Origin: CAILZL01 sp963791615
GTDB taxonomy: Bacteria; Pseudomonadota; Gammaproteobacteria; Steroidobacterales; Steroidobacteraceae
DNA: 64,000 bases
Assembly: GCA_963791615.1 (NCBI GenBank)
Contig: CAWBTE010000006.1
Location: 1,612,001-1,676,000 of the forward strand
Direction of reading: 5' to 3'
How positions within the stretch are numbered: the first letter of the stretch is position 1; every line of letters begins with the position of its first letter. Shown here one piece after another: positions 27,634 through 36,461 of this stretch. Made by a program: the position numbers and the translations under genes. The notes beneath the pieces were generated by a model, which was given only the letters and a program-made list of their open reading frames with translations, was not told where the DNA came from and searched no databases.

Positions 27634-30204
27634 TTGTTGCCCACTCCACTACCCATCGTTGAAGCGCTGCCAGAGCTGTTCGCAGCGCTGGCAAAATACT
27701 CGAACGTAGTCCTGCACGCGCCACCGGGCGCGGGCAAGTCCACGGGCGTACCACTTGCGCTGCTTGAATCCCGGATTCAAGCAGGGGGATTCAGCGGCAA
27801 GATCCTGATGCTGGAACCACGCCGGATCGCAGCACGCGCAGTGGCAGTTCGCATGGCCAGCACCCTCAATGAACCCGTGGGACACACCGTTGGCTATCGC
27901 ACACGACTTGATACCAGAGTCAGCCAGCACACACGTATCGAGGTTGTTACCGAGGGCATACTGACGCGCATGTTGCAACACGATGCGGCGCTTGATGGCA
28001 TCAGCATCGTCATCTTTGATGAATTCCACGAACGCAACCTGCAAGCCGATCTGGGCCTGGCGCTGTGTCTCGACGTGCAGGCAAGTCTGCGTGAAGATCT
28101 TAAGTTGCTGGTGATGTCGGCTACGCTGGACGGCGCCGCGGTCGCCAGCCTGTTGGGTAACCAGTCGGGCAATGCGCCCATCGTGACTTCAGCCGGACAG
28201 TCTTTTCCGGTCACCACCCATTATCGCAATACCAACTCGGTTAACCGCAAACACTGGCAGGACAATGACATTGCGCGCGAAGCCTGCGCCGTGATTGTCA
28301 ATGCGCTGGCTGAAACCCCACTAGCTGAAACACGGGGTGACATGCTGGTCTTCCTGCCCGGACAGGGCGAGATCCGTCGCACACAACAACTGCTGAATGA
28401 CAGTCATCTGCCAACCACGGTGCAAGTGCTGCCCCTGTTTGGCGAGCTGAGTCCGGCTGAGCAGGATCGTGCCATTCAGCCTGCCGTCAAAGGAATACGC
28501 AAAGTGGTATTGGCCACCAATATCGCTGAAACCTCACTGACCATCGAGGGTGTCAGCGTCGTCGTCGACAGCGGCCTGGAACGACGCGCGCGCTTTGATC
28601 CGGTCACCGGCATGAACAGCCTGGAGTTGCTGCGCATCTCGCGCGCTTCCGCTGATCAACGTCGGGGCCGCGCCGGTCGCACTCAGGCAGGTGTGTGTTA
28701 TCGCCTGTGGCTGGAATCCGAACAAGACGCAATGGCAGCGCAGACCACAGCGGAGATTCTTGAAAGCGATCTGCTGCCGCTGGCGCTGGAACTGGCCACC
28801 TGGGGCATCCAGCAGGCCAGTGACTTGCGCTGGCTCGATGCACCGCCCGCCGCGAGCCTTGCGCAGGCGCGTGAACTGCTGACTCTGCTGGGCGCGCTGG
28901 ATATGCACGGCAAGATCACTGCACATGGCCGCGCCATGGCGCAACTGGGCACGCATCCGCGCCTGGCGCATATGTTGCTCAAGGCACGCGAGCTGGAATT
29001 GACTGCATTGGGGGTTGAACTCGCCGCCCTGCTCGGTGAACGGGATGTGCTGCGTAGTCGCAGTCGTGAACGCGATGTGGATCTGCGCAGTCGTATTGAA
29101 GCCCTGCATGGCGCCCCTGTCGCCCATCACGATACGGATCAGGCCACCCGGCAACGGGTGCTGCGCAGCGCTGAACAATTGTCGCGTCAGCTACGCGTAC
29201 CTGCCACGCGCAGCCAGCCGGCGCAGCTGCATGAAACCGGCCGACTGCTCGCCTTTGCCTATCCGGATCGCATTGCACAGAAGCGTGAAGGCAGCAGCCG
29301 TTACCTGCTCAGCAACGGTCGGGGCGCCAGCCTGAACACGCCGCAAACCTTGAGTCAGGCCGCCTATCTGGTGATCGCACAACTGGATGCAGCAGATCGT
29401 GATGCACGCATCCAGCTCGCAGCGCCGATTGAGCTGAACGAGCTGGAAGCTGATTTTGCTGACCTCATTGAACAGCGTGAGTGCATCGAATGGAACAGCC
29501 GTGACGCCAACGTGATCGCCACACAGGAGCGGCGCCTGTCAGCACTGGTTCTGCAATCACGCCGCCTCGACAAACCCGATGCCGAACGTGTCCGGCAAGC
29601 CATGCTGCAAGGCATCCGCGAGCTGGGACTGGAGGCCTTGCCCTGGAGCGCCGCCGCTCGACAGCTGCGCACACGTTTGCAGTTTGCGCATGAGCATGAC
29701 CTGCACAACAAGGCCGCCTGGCCTGCTGTCGATGACCAGAGCTTGCTGGATAATCTTGCTGACTGGCTGGCTCCCTGGCTGGATGGCATCACCCGCCGCA
29801 ATCAGCTCAGTCAGCTCGACCTGCAGCAGATACTGCTGGGCAAACTCGACTGGAATCAGCAGCAACGCCTGAACGAAATTGCACCGACGCATTTGCGCGT
29901 ACCGAGTGGCTCGAACATCAGCATCGACTACTCCACCTCCGTACCCACTCTGTCGGTGCGATTGCAGGAAGTATTCGGCATGACCACCACCCCGCGTGTC
30001 GGGGGTGGTTCAGTGCCGGTATTGATGGAACTGTTATCACCCGCACGACGTCCGGTGCAGATCACTCAGGATCTCGCCAGCTTCTGGGCGCAGGGTTATC
30101 ACGAGGTGAAAAAGGATCTGAAAGGTCGTTATCCAAAACACTACTGGCCGGATGATCCGTTACAGGCAGAAGCCACCGCACGCGCCAAACCACGCGGTAC
30201 TTGA
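27634..30204 (+). CDS. hrpB: ATP-dependent helicase HrpB
   Basis: DEAH/DExH-family RNA helicase. Motifs: Walker A PPGAGKSTGVPLALL, FDEFHERNL (DEFH, motif II), MSATLDGA (motif III), ATNIAETSLTIEG and QRRGRAGRTQAGVCYRL (motif VI). The HrpB C-terminal region ends in the characteristic LASFWAQGYHEVKKDLKGRYPKHYWPDDP. 856 residues; start is a TTG (no better ATG). Cellular role in most bacteria is unknown. Confidence 0.94.
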   Translation: MLPTPLPIVEALPELFAALAKYSNVVLHAPPGAGKSTGVPLALLESRIQAGGFSGKILMLEPRRIAARAVAVRMASTLNEPVGHTVGYRTRLDTRVSQHTRIEVVTEGILTRMLQHDAALDGISIVIFDEFHERNLQADLGLALCLDVQASLREDLKLLVMSATLDGAAVASLLGNQSGNAPIVTSAGQSFPVTTHYRNTNSVNRKHWQDNDIAREACAVIVNALAETPLAETRGDMLVFLPGQGEIRRTQQLLNDSHLPTTVQVLPLFGELSPAEQDRAIQPAVKGIRKVVLATNIAETSLTIEGVSVVVDSGLERRARFDPVTGMNSLELLRISRASADQRRGRAGRTQAGVCYRLWLESEQDAMAAQTTAEILESDLLPLALELATWGIQQASDLRWLDAPPAASLAQARELLTLLGALDMHGKITAHGRAMAQLGTHPRLAHMLLKARELELTALGVELAALLGERDVLRSRSRERDVDLRSRIEALHGAPVAHHDTDQATRQRVLRSAEQLSRQLRVPATRSQPAQLHETGRLLAFAYPDRIAQKREGSSRYLLSNGRGASLNTPQTLSQAAYLVIAQLDAADRDARIQLAAPIELNELEADFADLIEQRECIEWNSRDANVIATQERRLSALVLQSRRLDKPDAERVRQAMLQGIRELGLEALPWSAAARQLRTRLQFAHEHDLHNKAAWPAVDDQSLLDNLADWLAPWLDGITRRNQLSQLDLQQILLGKLDWNQQQRLNEIAPTHLRVPSGSNISIDYSTSVPTLSVRLQEVFGMTTTPRVGGGSVPVLMELLSPARRPVQITQDLASFWAQGYHEVKKDLKGRYPKHYWPDDPLQAEATARAKPRGT

Positions 30205-30215
30205 TGGAAGTAGCC

Positions 30216-30326
30216 ATGAGGCCTCTGCTGACGTCTTTGCTGCAACGCGGCATCATTATGGTCAGCATGAATGCCTGCACAGCTCAGTATCCAGCCAATG
30301 CAACTCCTGCGTTGGTTTGCATCTAA
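30216..30326 (+). CDS. Possible 36-residue peptide
   Basis: A short open frame starting MRPLLTSLLQRGIIMVSMNA with a GGAAG about six bases before the ATG. It has a basic, hydrophobic signal-like start and two cysteines. It is the only candidate in the 194-base gap between hrpB and the next gene. It may equally be chance. Confidence 0.2.
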   Translation: MRPLLTSLLQRGIIMVSMNACTAQYPANATPALVCI

Positions 30327-30398
30327 CTACTCACTGCTGACGTACTTTCTTCCAGGGAAGAAGCATGACCGACCCGGTACTGCATCAAGAGGTGACTT

Positions 30399-30854
30399 AT
30401 GAACATCATGCTGACCACTGCCCTGACTCTGGCCCGGGTCATGGGACTCGGTCTGATTGCCGCCGCAGCACAGGCCGAAGCCACCACCGCTGCGAAATCT
30501 GACCACGAATGCGTTTTCACAGTTCAGTCGAAGCACTGGCGGGTACTGGACAAGGAGCAAATCGTGCTGTTTGCCCCATCGCAAAAAGATGCCTACCTGG
30601 TCACGCTGTTTGCGCCGCTGAACGATCTGCCCTTCACCATTTCGCTGGCCTTCATCGATTCCGACCGTAACGGCATGATCTGCGGCAACAGCAACGACAA
30701 GATTGCGGTGCCCGACTCACATACGGGCTCCTGGCCCACCAGCATCAAATCCATGACCAGGCTGGATGAGGCAGACCTGCTCGCGCTGGGCGAGAAATAC
30801 AAGGTGAAACTGCTCCCGGCCAAGCGGCTCAAGGAGCTGGAAGCCGCCAAGTAG
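30399..30854 (+). CDS. Exported DUF6491-like protein
   Basis: 151-residue protein with a signal peptide (GLGLIAAAAQAEA) and a small periplasmic domain resembling DUF6491: HWRVLDKEQIVLFAP, DLPFTISLAFIDSDRN and a pair of cysteines (HECVF, MICGN). A good ribosome site (GAGGTGA) precedes the ATG. Function unknown. A strong terminator follows. Confidence 0.65.
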   Translation: MNIMLTTALTLARVMGLGLIAAAAQAEATTAAKSDHECVFTVQSKHWRVLDKEQIVLFAPSQKDAYLVTLFAPLNDLPFTISLAFIDSDRNGMICGNSNDKIAVPDSHTGSWPTSIKSMTRLDEADLLALGEKYKVKLLPAKRLKELEAAK

Positions 30855-30875
30855 CTACTCTGCCATTCGCGCACA

Positions 30876-30906
30876 ACAAGGCCGATTGCATCGGCCTTGT
30901 TTTTTT
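30876..30906 (+). terminator. Strong intrinsic terminator
   Basis: Perfect 11-base stem (ACAAGGCCGAT / ATCGGCCTTGT) with a 3-base loop, followed by six T. It ends the transcript of the DUF6491-like gene. Confidence 0.95.
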
Positions 30907-30968
30907 GTGTGGCCGTGCAATGCTTGGCCCCGGACAGGAATCCAGAAAACTCGCGAGTAACCAATCCC

Positions 30969-31226
30969 ATGCCACATCCAGTAGACGCCCAGATTCATGA
31001 ATTGCACCGACAACTGGCCGGCCTGCCACAGGCTGAAGCGGAGACACGTAATCAATTGCTGATTCTGCTGGCGGACATCACGCGACTGCTGGATGACTCC
31101 GCATCCGCACAACACACGCCCACTGAAGCCGTAGAGTCGCTGGCGGCGCGCTTCGACGCCGATCATCCCGCCCTGAGCAGCGCGCTGCGCAACCTGATCG
31201 ATTCGCTGGGCAAGGCAGGCATTTGA
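30969..31226 (+). CDS. DUF4404 family protein
   Basis: 85-residue helical protein (MPHPVDAQIHELHRQLAGLP; then ETRNQLLILLADITRLLD and PALSSALRNLIDSLGKAGI) with the pattern of DUF4404. Start placed at the ATG after the terminator. The open frame extends further upstream through the terminator, which is not coding. Its stop overlaps the region just before the HIT gene start, so the two are coupled. Function unknown. Confidence 0.75.
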   Translation: MPHPVDAQIHELHRQLAGLPQAEAETRNQLLILLADITRLLDDSASAQHTPTEAVESLAARFDADHPALSSALRNLIDSLGKAGI

Positions 31227-31228
31227 GC

Positions 31229-31651
31229 ATGGCCTACGACCGCAACAACATTTTTGCAAAGATACTGCGCGGCGAGATTCCCTGCGCGAAAGTCTACGAA
31301 GACGAACACACGCTGGCGTTCATGGACGTCATGCCGCAATCCGATGGTCACACGCTGATTGTGCCCAAGGCCGAAGCCGAGAATATTTTCGAGTTGCCTG
31401 CCGACAAACTTCATGCACTGATCAACACCACGCAGCGCATCGCCACGGCTGCAAAACAGGCCTTCAATGCCGATGGCATTACGGTCATGCAGTTCAACGG
31501 CGAGGCCGCCGGCCAGACGGTATTTCACATCCACTTTCATGTGGTGCCACGCTATGTCGGCAAGCCGCTGCGTGAACATGGTCGCGGCATGGCAGACAAG
31601 GCAGTGCTGACACAACACGCTGAGCTGCTGCGTCAGGCGCTCAGCCAGTAA
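31229..31651 (+). CDS. HIT-family nucleotide hydrolase
   Basis: 140-residue histidine-triad protein. N-terminal NIFAKILRGEIPCAKVYEDE is typical of bacterial HIT proteins; the catalytic triad is in VFHIHFHVVPRY. Likely cleaves phosphoramidates or dinucleoside polyphosphates. Start ATG (MAYDRNN) is two bases beyond the DUF4404 stop. Confidence 0.92.
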   Translation: MAYDRNNIFAKILRGEIPCAKVYEDEHTLAFMDVMPQSDGHTLIVPKAEAENIFELPADKLHALINTTQRIATAAKQAFNADGITVMQFNGEAAGQTVFHIHFHVVPRYVGKPLREHGRGMADKAVLTQHAELLRQALSQ

Positions 31652-31700
31652 CTATCAACCAGCAACCATCAATAACAAGAGCGATTCCATTGGGGTATTC

Positions 31701-33642
31701 ATGAGCCAGAAGCTTTATCCTGTCAGCACTGACTTCGCATCACGCGCCCGCATCACGCGCAACCAGTATCAACAGCAATATGCGGAGTCAGTGAGCGACC
31801 CCGAATCCTTCTGGCGGCTCGCCGGGCAGCGTCTTGACTGGATAACTCCTTATTCAAAAATCAAGGACGTCAGTTATCGCGCCGATGATTTCCGCATTCG
31901 CTGGTATTACGACGGCCAGTTGAATGTAGCCAGCAACTGTCTGGATCGACACCTGCATGATCGTGATCACAAGACCGCCATCATCTGGGAAGGCGACGAT
32001 CCCACGCAGTCACAACACATCACCTATCGCGAATTACATGAACGGGTGTGTCAGTGCGCCAATGCGCTGCGTGAACTGGGCGTAAAAAAAGGCGACCGGG
32101 TCACCATTTATCTGCCAATGATTCCCGAGATCGCCATCAGCATGCTGGCCTGCGCACGCATCGGCGCGGTGCATTCGGTGGTGTTCGGCGGCTTCTCGCC
32201 CGATTCGCTCGCGGGCCGGATTGTCGATTGTGACTCCAGTGTGGTCATCACTGCCGATGAAGGCGTGCGCGGTGGCAAGAAAATTCCGCTCAAGGCCAAT
32301 GTCGATGCCGCGCTCAGCGCCAAGGGCACGGAATGCGTCAAGCATGTGCTGGTGGTGAAACGCACCGGCACGCCGGTCGCCATGTACGCGCGTGACAAAG
32401 GGTATGCCGATCTGGTCGATAAACAGATCAAGAGCTGCGTACCGGAAGTCATGAACGCCGAAGATCCGTTATTTATTCTTTATACCTCCGGCTCCACCGG
32501 CAAACCCAAAGGCGTGCTGCATACCACCGGCGGTTATCTGGTGTATGCCTCGCTCACCCACGAAGCGATATTCGATGTGCGCGAGAACGATGTGTACTGG
32601 TGCACGGCTGATTGCGGCTGGGTCACCGGTCATAGCTACCTGCTGTATGGCCCGCTGGCCAACGGCGCGACCACCTTGATGTTTGAAGGCGTACCCAACT
32701 ATCCCGACAGCAGCCGCTTCTGGCAGGTGATCGACAAACACCAGGTCACGCTGTTCTACACCGCGCCTACCGCCATTCGTGCGTTGATGCGTGAAGGTGA
32801 AGCGCCGGTGAAGAAAGCGTCGCGCAAATCTCTGCGCTTGCTCGGCTCGGTGGGCGAACCCATCAACCCCGAAGCCTGGGAGTGGTATCACCGTGTGGTC
32901 GGCGACGGTCGCTGCCCGATTGTCGATACCTGGTGGCAGACTGAAACCGGCGGCATTCTGATCACACCGCTTGGCGGGTGCGATTGATCTGAAACCGGGA
33001 TCAGCGACGCTGCCGTTCTTCGGCGTTGAACCGGCCATTGTGGATGGCGAAGGCAAGATTCTGTCCGACGCCTGCGAAGGCAATCTGGTGATACTCGACA
33101 GCTGGCCCGGCCAGATGCGCACCGTGTACGGTGATCATCAACGCTTCATCGAAACTTACTTCACCACCTTCCCCGGCAAGTACTTCACCGGTGACGGCGC
33201 ACGTCGCGATGCAGATGGCTATTACTGGATTACCGGCCGCGTCGATGATGTATTGAATGTGGCAGGCCATCGATTAGGCACGGCCGAAGTAGAAAGCGCA
33301 CTGGTGTCACATCCCAAAGTCGCCGAAGCGGCGGTAGTGGGTTGCCCGCATGACATCAAGGGTCAGGGCATCTATGTCTACGTCACACTGATTGCCGACG
33401 CCGAGCCGACTGAAACCTTGCGCATTGAACTGCGCGACTGGGTACGCAAGGAAATCGGCCCGATTGCTTCACCTGATTTCATTCAATGGGCGCCGGGTTT
33501 GCCCAAGACACGTTCCGGCAAGATCATGCGCCGCATCCTGCGCAAGATCGCCGCCAATGAACATGAGCAATTGGGTGATATCTCCACACTGGCTGATCCC
33601 GGTGTGGTTGAAAGTCTGGTGAAGGAAAGGATGAATCGATAG
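31701..33642 (+). CDS. acs: Acetyl-CoA synthetase (frameshifted near 32,971)
   Basis: AMP-forming acetyl-CoA synthetase, converting acetate, ATP and CoA to acetyl-CoA. The N-terminal 425 codons include the adenylation motif FILYTSGSTGKPKGVLHTTG and end at GILITPLGG. The rest continues in the next frame from AGAIDLKPGSATLPFFG to SGKIMRRILRK (regulatory acetylated lysine) and the stop at 33,642. The text CCGCTTGGCGGG would restore the frame as CCGCTGGCGGG, so one extra T at 32,971-32,972 breaks it. Both halves are fully conserved, so a sequencing insertion is more likely than a dead gene. A second, diverged copy of the last 22 codons lies at 34,422-34,487. Confidence 0.9.
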
Positions 33643-33647
33643 CCGGG

Positions 33648-33712
33648 TTAACGCCAGCGGTCAGCGACGCGCCGTCTTTTGGCGCGTCGTGCATTGAGCG
33701 GTTGGTTGGGTT
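33648..33712 (-). repeat. attC-like site of toxin-antitoxin cassette
   Basis: Bounded by GTTAAC on the left and GTTGGGT (a GTTRRRY core) on the right. An imperfect palindrome between them contains CGACGCGCC/GGCGCGTCG. It begins six bases after the acs stop and ends at the antitoxin stop, the place expected for the attC of a leftward cassette. It marks the distal end of the integron array. Confidence 0.55.
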
Positions 33713-34000
33713 TCATGCTGCCAGTGCCGATAACACTGCCTTCGGCTGCTTTGAGACAACATGCAATAACACGCGAGCGGGGCCATGCGGTTCGCGGTCA
33801 CCTCGCTCCCAGTGACGTAGCGTGCCAACACTAATACCGAACGACGCTGCAAACTCGGTTTGCGACATGCCTACCTTGGTGCGGATGGCCTTTACGTCAA
33901 TTGCTTGTGGATAGTGCATACGTGCTTTGACCTGTTTGCCTTTTGCGTGTGCAATGGCTTGGGTCAGACCGGCTTTGATGCTCTTGAATGCTTTGCTCAT
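33713..34000 (-). CDS. HTH antitoxin (HigA2/NadS-like)
   Basis: 95-residue XRE-type DNA-binding protein. HTH at about 35-75: AIRTKVGMSQTEFAASFGIS followed by GTLRHWERGDREPHGPAR, the pattern of HigA2/NadS antitoxins that bind their own promoter. It starts two bases after the toxin gene in the toxin-first order typical of higBA. It lies in an integron cassette where toxin-antitoxin pairs are common and thought to stabilise the array. Confidence 0.88.
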   Translation of the reverse strand: MSKAFKSIKAGLTQAIAHAKGKQVKARMHYPQAIDVKAIRTKVGMSQTEFAASFGISVGTLRHWERGDREPHGPARVLLHVVSKQPKAVLSALAA

Positions 34001-34002
34001 AA

Positions 34003-34335
34003 TTAGATTCCCGTGGCTTGAACCAGAAGTTTGACTAGCTTGGACAATGCGTTTGCTTCTGCTTTAGTCAGATTGGCTTTTTCATTTTTGCCAAAGATGG
34101 TCAGCAGATACAAAGGAAGACGCTCGCTGTGGAAGTAATAAATGACACGAACGCCACTACTCTTACCTCTGCCCTCACGAGCCCACCGCAATTTTCGAAC
34201 CCCGTCAGTACCGGCAAGGAGCACACCCGCCGCAGGGTGCTCGGCAAGATAACTAATGAGGACCTGAATTTCGTCTTCGCGCAACAGGTGAGTAGCGTTG
34301 CGACTGAATTCTGGCATCTCCGCGATGGTTTGCAT
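34003..34335 (-). CDS. RelE/HigB-type toxin
   Basis: 110-residue RelE-superfamily toxin. The core reads VLLAGTDGVRKLRWAREGRG then SGVRVIYYFHSERLPLYLLT and the C-terminal KNEKANLTKAEANALSKLV, typical of HigB2/RelE-like ribosome-dependent mRNA interferases. Forms one operon with the downstream antitoxin. The upstream 40 bases end in GCCTAAA, which may be the worn cassette boundary. Confidence 0.88.
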   Translation of the reverse strand: MQTIAEMPEFSRNATHLLREDEIQVLISYLAEHPAAGVLLAGTDGVRKLRWAREGRGKSSGVRVIYYFHSERLPLYLLTIFGKNEKANLTKAEANALSKLVKLLVQATGI

Positions 34336-34421
34336 GCACGGCAGTATAAGCCAATGGATTAGTGGCCGCTAGGGCCTAAAGGTCGTGCCGACGCAGAGCG
34401 CAGGTGCCGGGCCGGGGGATC

Positions 34422-34487
34422 GATATCTCCACACTGGCTGATCCGTCGGTGGTGGAGAGCCTGGTGAAAGAAAGAATGAATCGCTGA
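34422..34487 (+). pseudogene. Second, diverged copy of acs 3' end
   Basis: 66 bases encoding the last 21 residues of an acetyl-CoA synthetase (ADPSVVESLVKERMNR and stop). The first 23 bases are identical to 33,577-33,599 in acs. The rest differs mostly at synonymous positions (GGT/TCG gives the one residue change, G to S), and the stop is TGA rather than TAG. No acs coding sequence precedes it. It therefore looks like the original or a foreign acs end displaced by insertion of the toxin-antitoxin segment. Confidence 0.85.
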
Positions 34488-34509
34488 TGCGGCCATGCCC
34501 TCTCTTGAT

Positions 34510-34953
34510 TCAAGGAGAGGGCAATCCCGACACAGGGAGCGTCACGAAGAACGCCGCCCACAACCCCATCAACAACACAAAACCAAAAACGAACACCACA
34601 AAGCGGTGCATCACCTTGTTATAGGTGCATTGAATAACACTGTGCAGCACCCGTAACGCAACGAACAACCAGCCGCCCCACGTCAACCACGTCGGCGTAT
34701 GCCCAATCGCCACTGCAAAGGCGACCAACGCATAAAACAGTACCGGCGCCTCGCACAGATTGCGGAAATTATCAGCCGCCCGGGTGTCCTCCAGCCGCGC
34801 CGCCATCTGCGCCGACACCGCCACCTTTTGCGGGTGAATCCGCTTATGGCGCATTTCACGTACACGACTGAACATCATGCGCAACGCCACCGCGAAGGTA
34901 AGCAGAACCAGCGCGAAGCTGGCAGCAATCAGTGAATGAGTGTTTATGTTCAT
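34510..34953 (-). CDS. MAPEG family membrane protein
   Basis: 147 residues with four membrane helices. The MAPEG signature is visible in AADNFRNLCEAPVLFYALVA and the helix that follows, as is a conserved HSVIQCTYNKVMHRF loop. MAPEG proteins are eicosanoid/glutathione-related enzymes in eukaryotes; bacterial roles are mostly unknown. The gene converges on the acs 3' remnant, so it may be the ancestral neighbour of acs or the last cassette. Its stop lies in a small hairpin (CCCTCTC...GAGAGGG). Confidence 0.8.
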   Translation of the reverse strand: MNINTHSLIAASFALVLLTFAVALRMMFSRVREMRHKRIHPQKVAVSAQMAARLEDTRAADNFRNLCEAPVLFYALVAFAVAIGHTPTWLTWGGWLFVALRVLHSVIQCTYNKVMHRFVVFVFGFVLLMGLWAAFFVTLPVSGLPSP

Positions 34954-34970
34954 GACTGGGGGTGTTATGG

Positions 34971-35019
34971 CTGGGTTAACGCTTTAGCTTTGCGGCACGC
35001 GCCGGTATGGCCAAACAAG
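34971..35019 (-). repeat. attC-like site of DUF2200 cassette
   Basis: Begins GGGTTAACGC (compare GGGTTAACGCC after acs) and continues TTTAGCTTTGCGGCACGCGCC into an imperfect inverted repeat ending GCCAAACAAGC at the DUF2200 stop. The right-hand core is not canonical, so it is a degenerate or divergent attC. Confidence 0.45.
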
Positions 35020-35370
35020 CTACTGCCGAAGTATCTTCTTAATTGCCTTCCCCTTGGACACTTCATCAACGAGCTTGTCCAGTTGCCGGATCATTTGCAT
35101 GAGCGGGTCCGCAACTGCTTCAACGCGTACCCCACAAACGACACCCGTGATCTTTGATCTGTTTGGATTCATCGCCGGAGCCTGTGCAAAGAACGTCTGG
35201 ATGTCTGTCTTGAGTTCAATCTGACGGTTGAGGCTGGATTGGTCATAGCCCGTCAGCCAAGAGATGACGCGGTCAACCTCTTCCCTCTTGCGACCCTTGC
35301 GCGCAGCCTTGTTCACGTACGCCAGGTACACGGAAGCGAAAGGCATTGAGAAGATACGGTGAGCAACCAC
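35020..35370 (-). CDS. DUF2200 family protein (integron cassette)
   Basis: 116-residue soluble protein with the DUF2200 opening HRIFSMPFASVYLAYVNKAA and RKREEVDRVISWLTGYDQ. The C-terminal helix (MQMIRQLDKLVDEVSKGKAI) is as in the family. Function unknown. It is one of the small leftward genes separated by attC-like sites, so it is read as a gene cassette. No own promoter is evident, consistent with cassette expression from upstream. Confidence 0.85.
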   Translation of the reverse strand: MVAHRIFSMPFASVYLAYVNKAARKGRKREEVDRVISWLTGYDQSSLNRQIELKTDIQTFFAQAPAMNPNRSKITGVVCGVRVEAVADPLMQMIRQLDKLVDEVSKGKAIKKILRQ

Positions 35371-35390
35371 GACGGACTCGTTCTTGTGCG

Positions 35391-35478
35391 GCCTAAGGCC
35401 GTGTTAAGGGGCTGGCGAAACACGCAACGTTTTGCCAGCCCCGGTAAGCGTAGCGAACGATCTTGAACACTTTGTTAG
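35391..35478 (-). repeat. attC-like site of second MAPEG cassette
   Basis: A strong palindrome GGGGCTGGC/GCCAGCCCC (35,407-35,449) is flanked by GCCTAAG on the left (one mismatch to RYYYAAC) and GTTAGTG on the right (near GTTRRRY). It sits between the DUF2200 start and the MAPEG stop. Confidence 0.55.
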
Positions 35479-35484
35479 TGCACT

Positions 35485-35877
35485 TCAGGCAAGGCTTTTA
35501 AAAACCGCCCACCCGCCAAAACACGCCATTGGAATAAAAGTCATAATCATGCCAATAGCTCGCGGGAGTCCCCAACCTTTTATGATCAGGATTGCGGCAT
35601 GCATAAGGCGACCAATTAAAAGACTCATGCCACCAGCCCAGAGTGCCCAATTCGGAATCAACGTAAGTTCAGCGGCAGCCATTGCAAGGAGAACGATGGG
35701 CACTGTTTCCGTGTAGTTGGCATGTGCGCGCATTCGACGGAGCAATGTTTGATCATCACCGGCAAAAAACTGGATTCCTGTTTGGACGCGCCTGAAACCA
35801 ACCATAATTGTCAGAGGTATTTGAATGAGGGCAAATAGCCCGATAAATAAAACCGTAGTAGGAATAGTTGCAAGCAT
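35485..35877 (-). CDS. MAPEG family membrane protein (integron cassette)
   Basis: 130 residues, four membrane helices. MAPEG signature RMRAHANYTETVPIVLLAMA is followed by LTLIPNWALWAGG. Related only distantly to the MAPEG gene at 34,510. A ribosome site (GAGGAGCT) precedes the ATG within about ten bases, and the cassette boundary lies about 30 bases upstream, as usual for integron cassettes. Confidence 0.85.
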   Translation of the reverse strand: MLATIPTTVLFIGLFALIQIPLTIMVGFRRVQTGIQFFAGDDQTLLRRMRAHANYTETVPIVLLAMAAAELTLIPNWALWAGGMSLLIGRLMHAAILIIKGWGLPRAIGMIMTFIPMACFGGWAVFKSLA

Positions 35878-35903
35878 GGATAGCTCCTCGGTGGCTATTC
35901 AGC

Positions 35904-35947
35904 ACTAACGCTTGAATTTAAGCCACGCCGCGAAATTGTGAGGCCAT
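35904..35947 (-). repeat. Truncated aadA-type attC
   Basis: CACTAACGCTTGAATTTAAG and CCACGCCGCGAA closely match the left half of the attC of class 1 aadA cassettes. The other half of the palindrome is missing: after CGCGAA the sequence jumps to ATTGTGAGGCC. An internal deletion would make this site a poor recombination substrate and lock the neighbouring cassettes together. Confidence 0.7.
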
Positions 35948-35953
35948 GGACTT

Positions 35954-36418
35954 CTAGGCACGAACCGCCGCTTCGATTTCCGCAATGTCGATCTTCTTCT
36001 GCTTCATCATCGCCGCGATCGCCTTGGCAGACACATTCTTGTGGGCTCTCAATGTCAATTCTGTCAGCCGCCTCGGGAAAACCTGCCACGACACCCCGTA
36101 GCGATCCTTTAGCCAGCCGCAGTGGCTTTCCTCGCCGCCATTTGTGGTTAGCGCTGCCCAGAGCCTATCGGTTTCCGCCTGATCGTCCGTCTCGACCGAA
36201 ATCGACACTGCCTCGGTTAGGGTGAACATTGGTCCTGCATCGAGTATTTGATACGGCACCCCGCCCAACGTGAAGTCGATTAGCCACGAAGCACCCACTC
36301 CGGAGATATCGAAGGTGGCTTCGATCCGGCTTCCCGGAATCAGAGCGCAGTAAAACTCCGCGGCCTCACGACCGCGACCGTCACGGAACCAGAGGCAGGT
36401 ACGTATGGAACTAGTCAT
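35954..36418 (-). CDS. VOC superfamily protein, PhnB-like (integron cassette)
   Basis: About 154 residues. Pattern of the PhnB/3-demethylubiquinone methyltransferase-like VOC group: TCLWFRDGRGREAAEFYCAL, then WLIDFTLGGVPYQILDAGP, SISVETDDQAETDRLWAAL and CGWLKDRYGVSWQVFP. Start at the ATG giving MTSSIRTCLWF rather than 11 codons upstream. Likely a metal-dependent dioxygenase/isomerase-fold protein of unknown substrate. Confidence 0.82.
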   Translation of the reverse strand: MTSSIRTCLWFRDGRGREAAEFYCALIPGSRIEATFDISGVGASWLIDFTLGGVPYQILDAGPMFTLTEAVSISVETDDQAETDRLWAALTTNGGEESHCGWLKDRYGVSWQVFPRRLTELTLRAHKNVSAKAIAAMMKQKKIDIAEIEAAVRA

Positions 36419-36461
36419 CGTGTTGCTCCCCGTGTGAGTAGATTGCTGCAACAGTTTTGCG

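Noticed and set aside
32960..32990. Programmed ribosomal frameshift in acs
   Set aside because: No slippery heptamer, Shine-Dalgarno-like stimulator or conserved precedent in acetyl-CoA synthetase.
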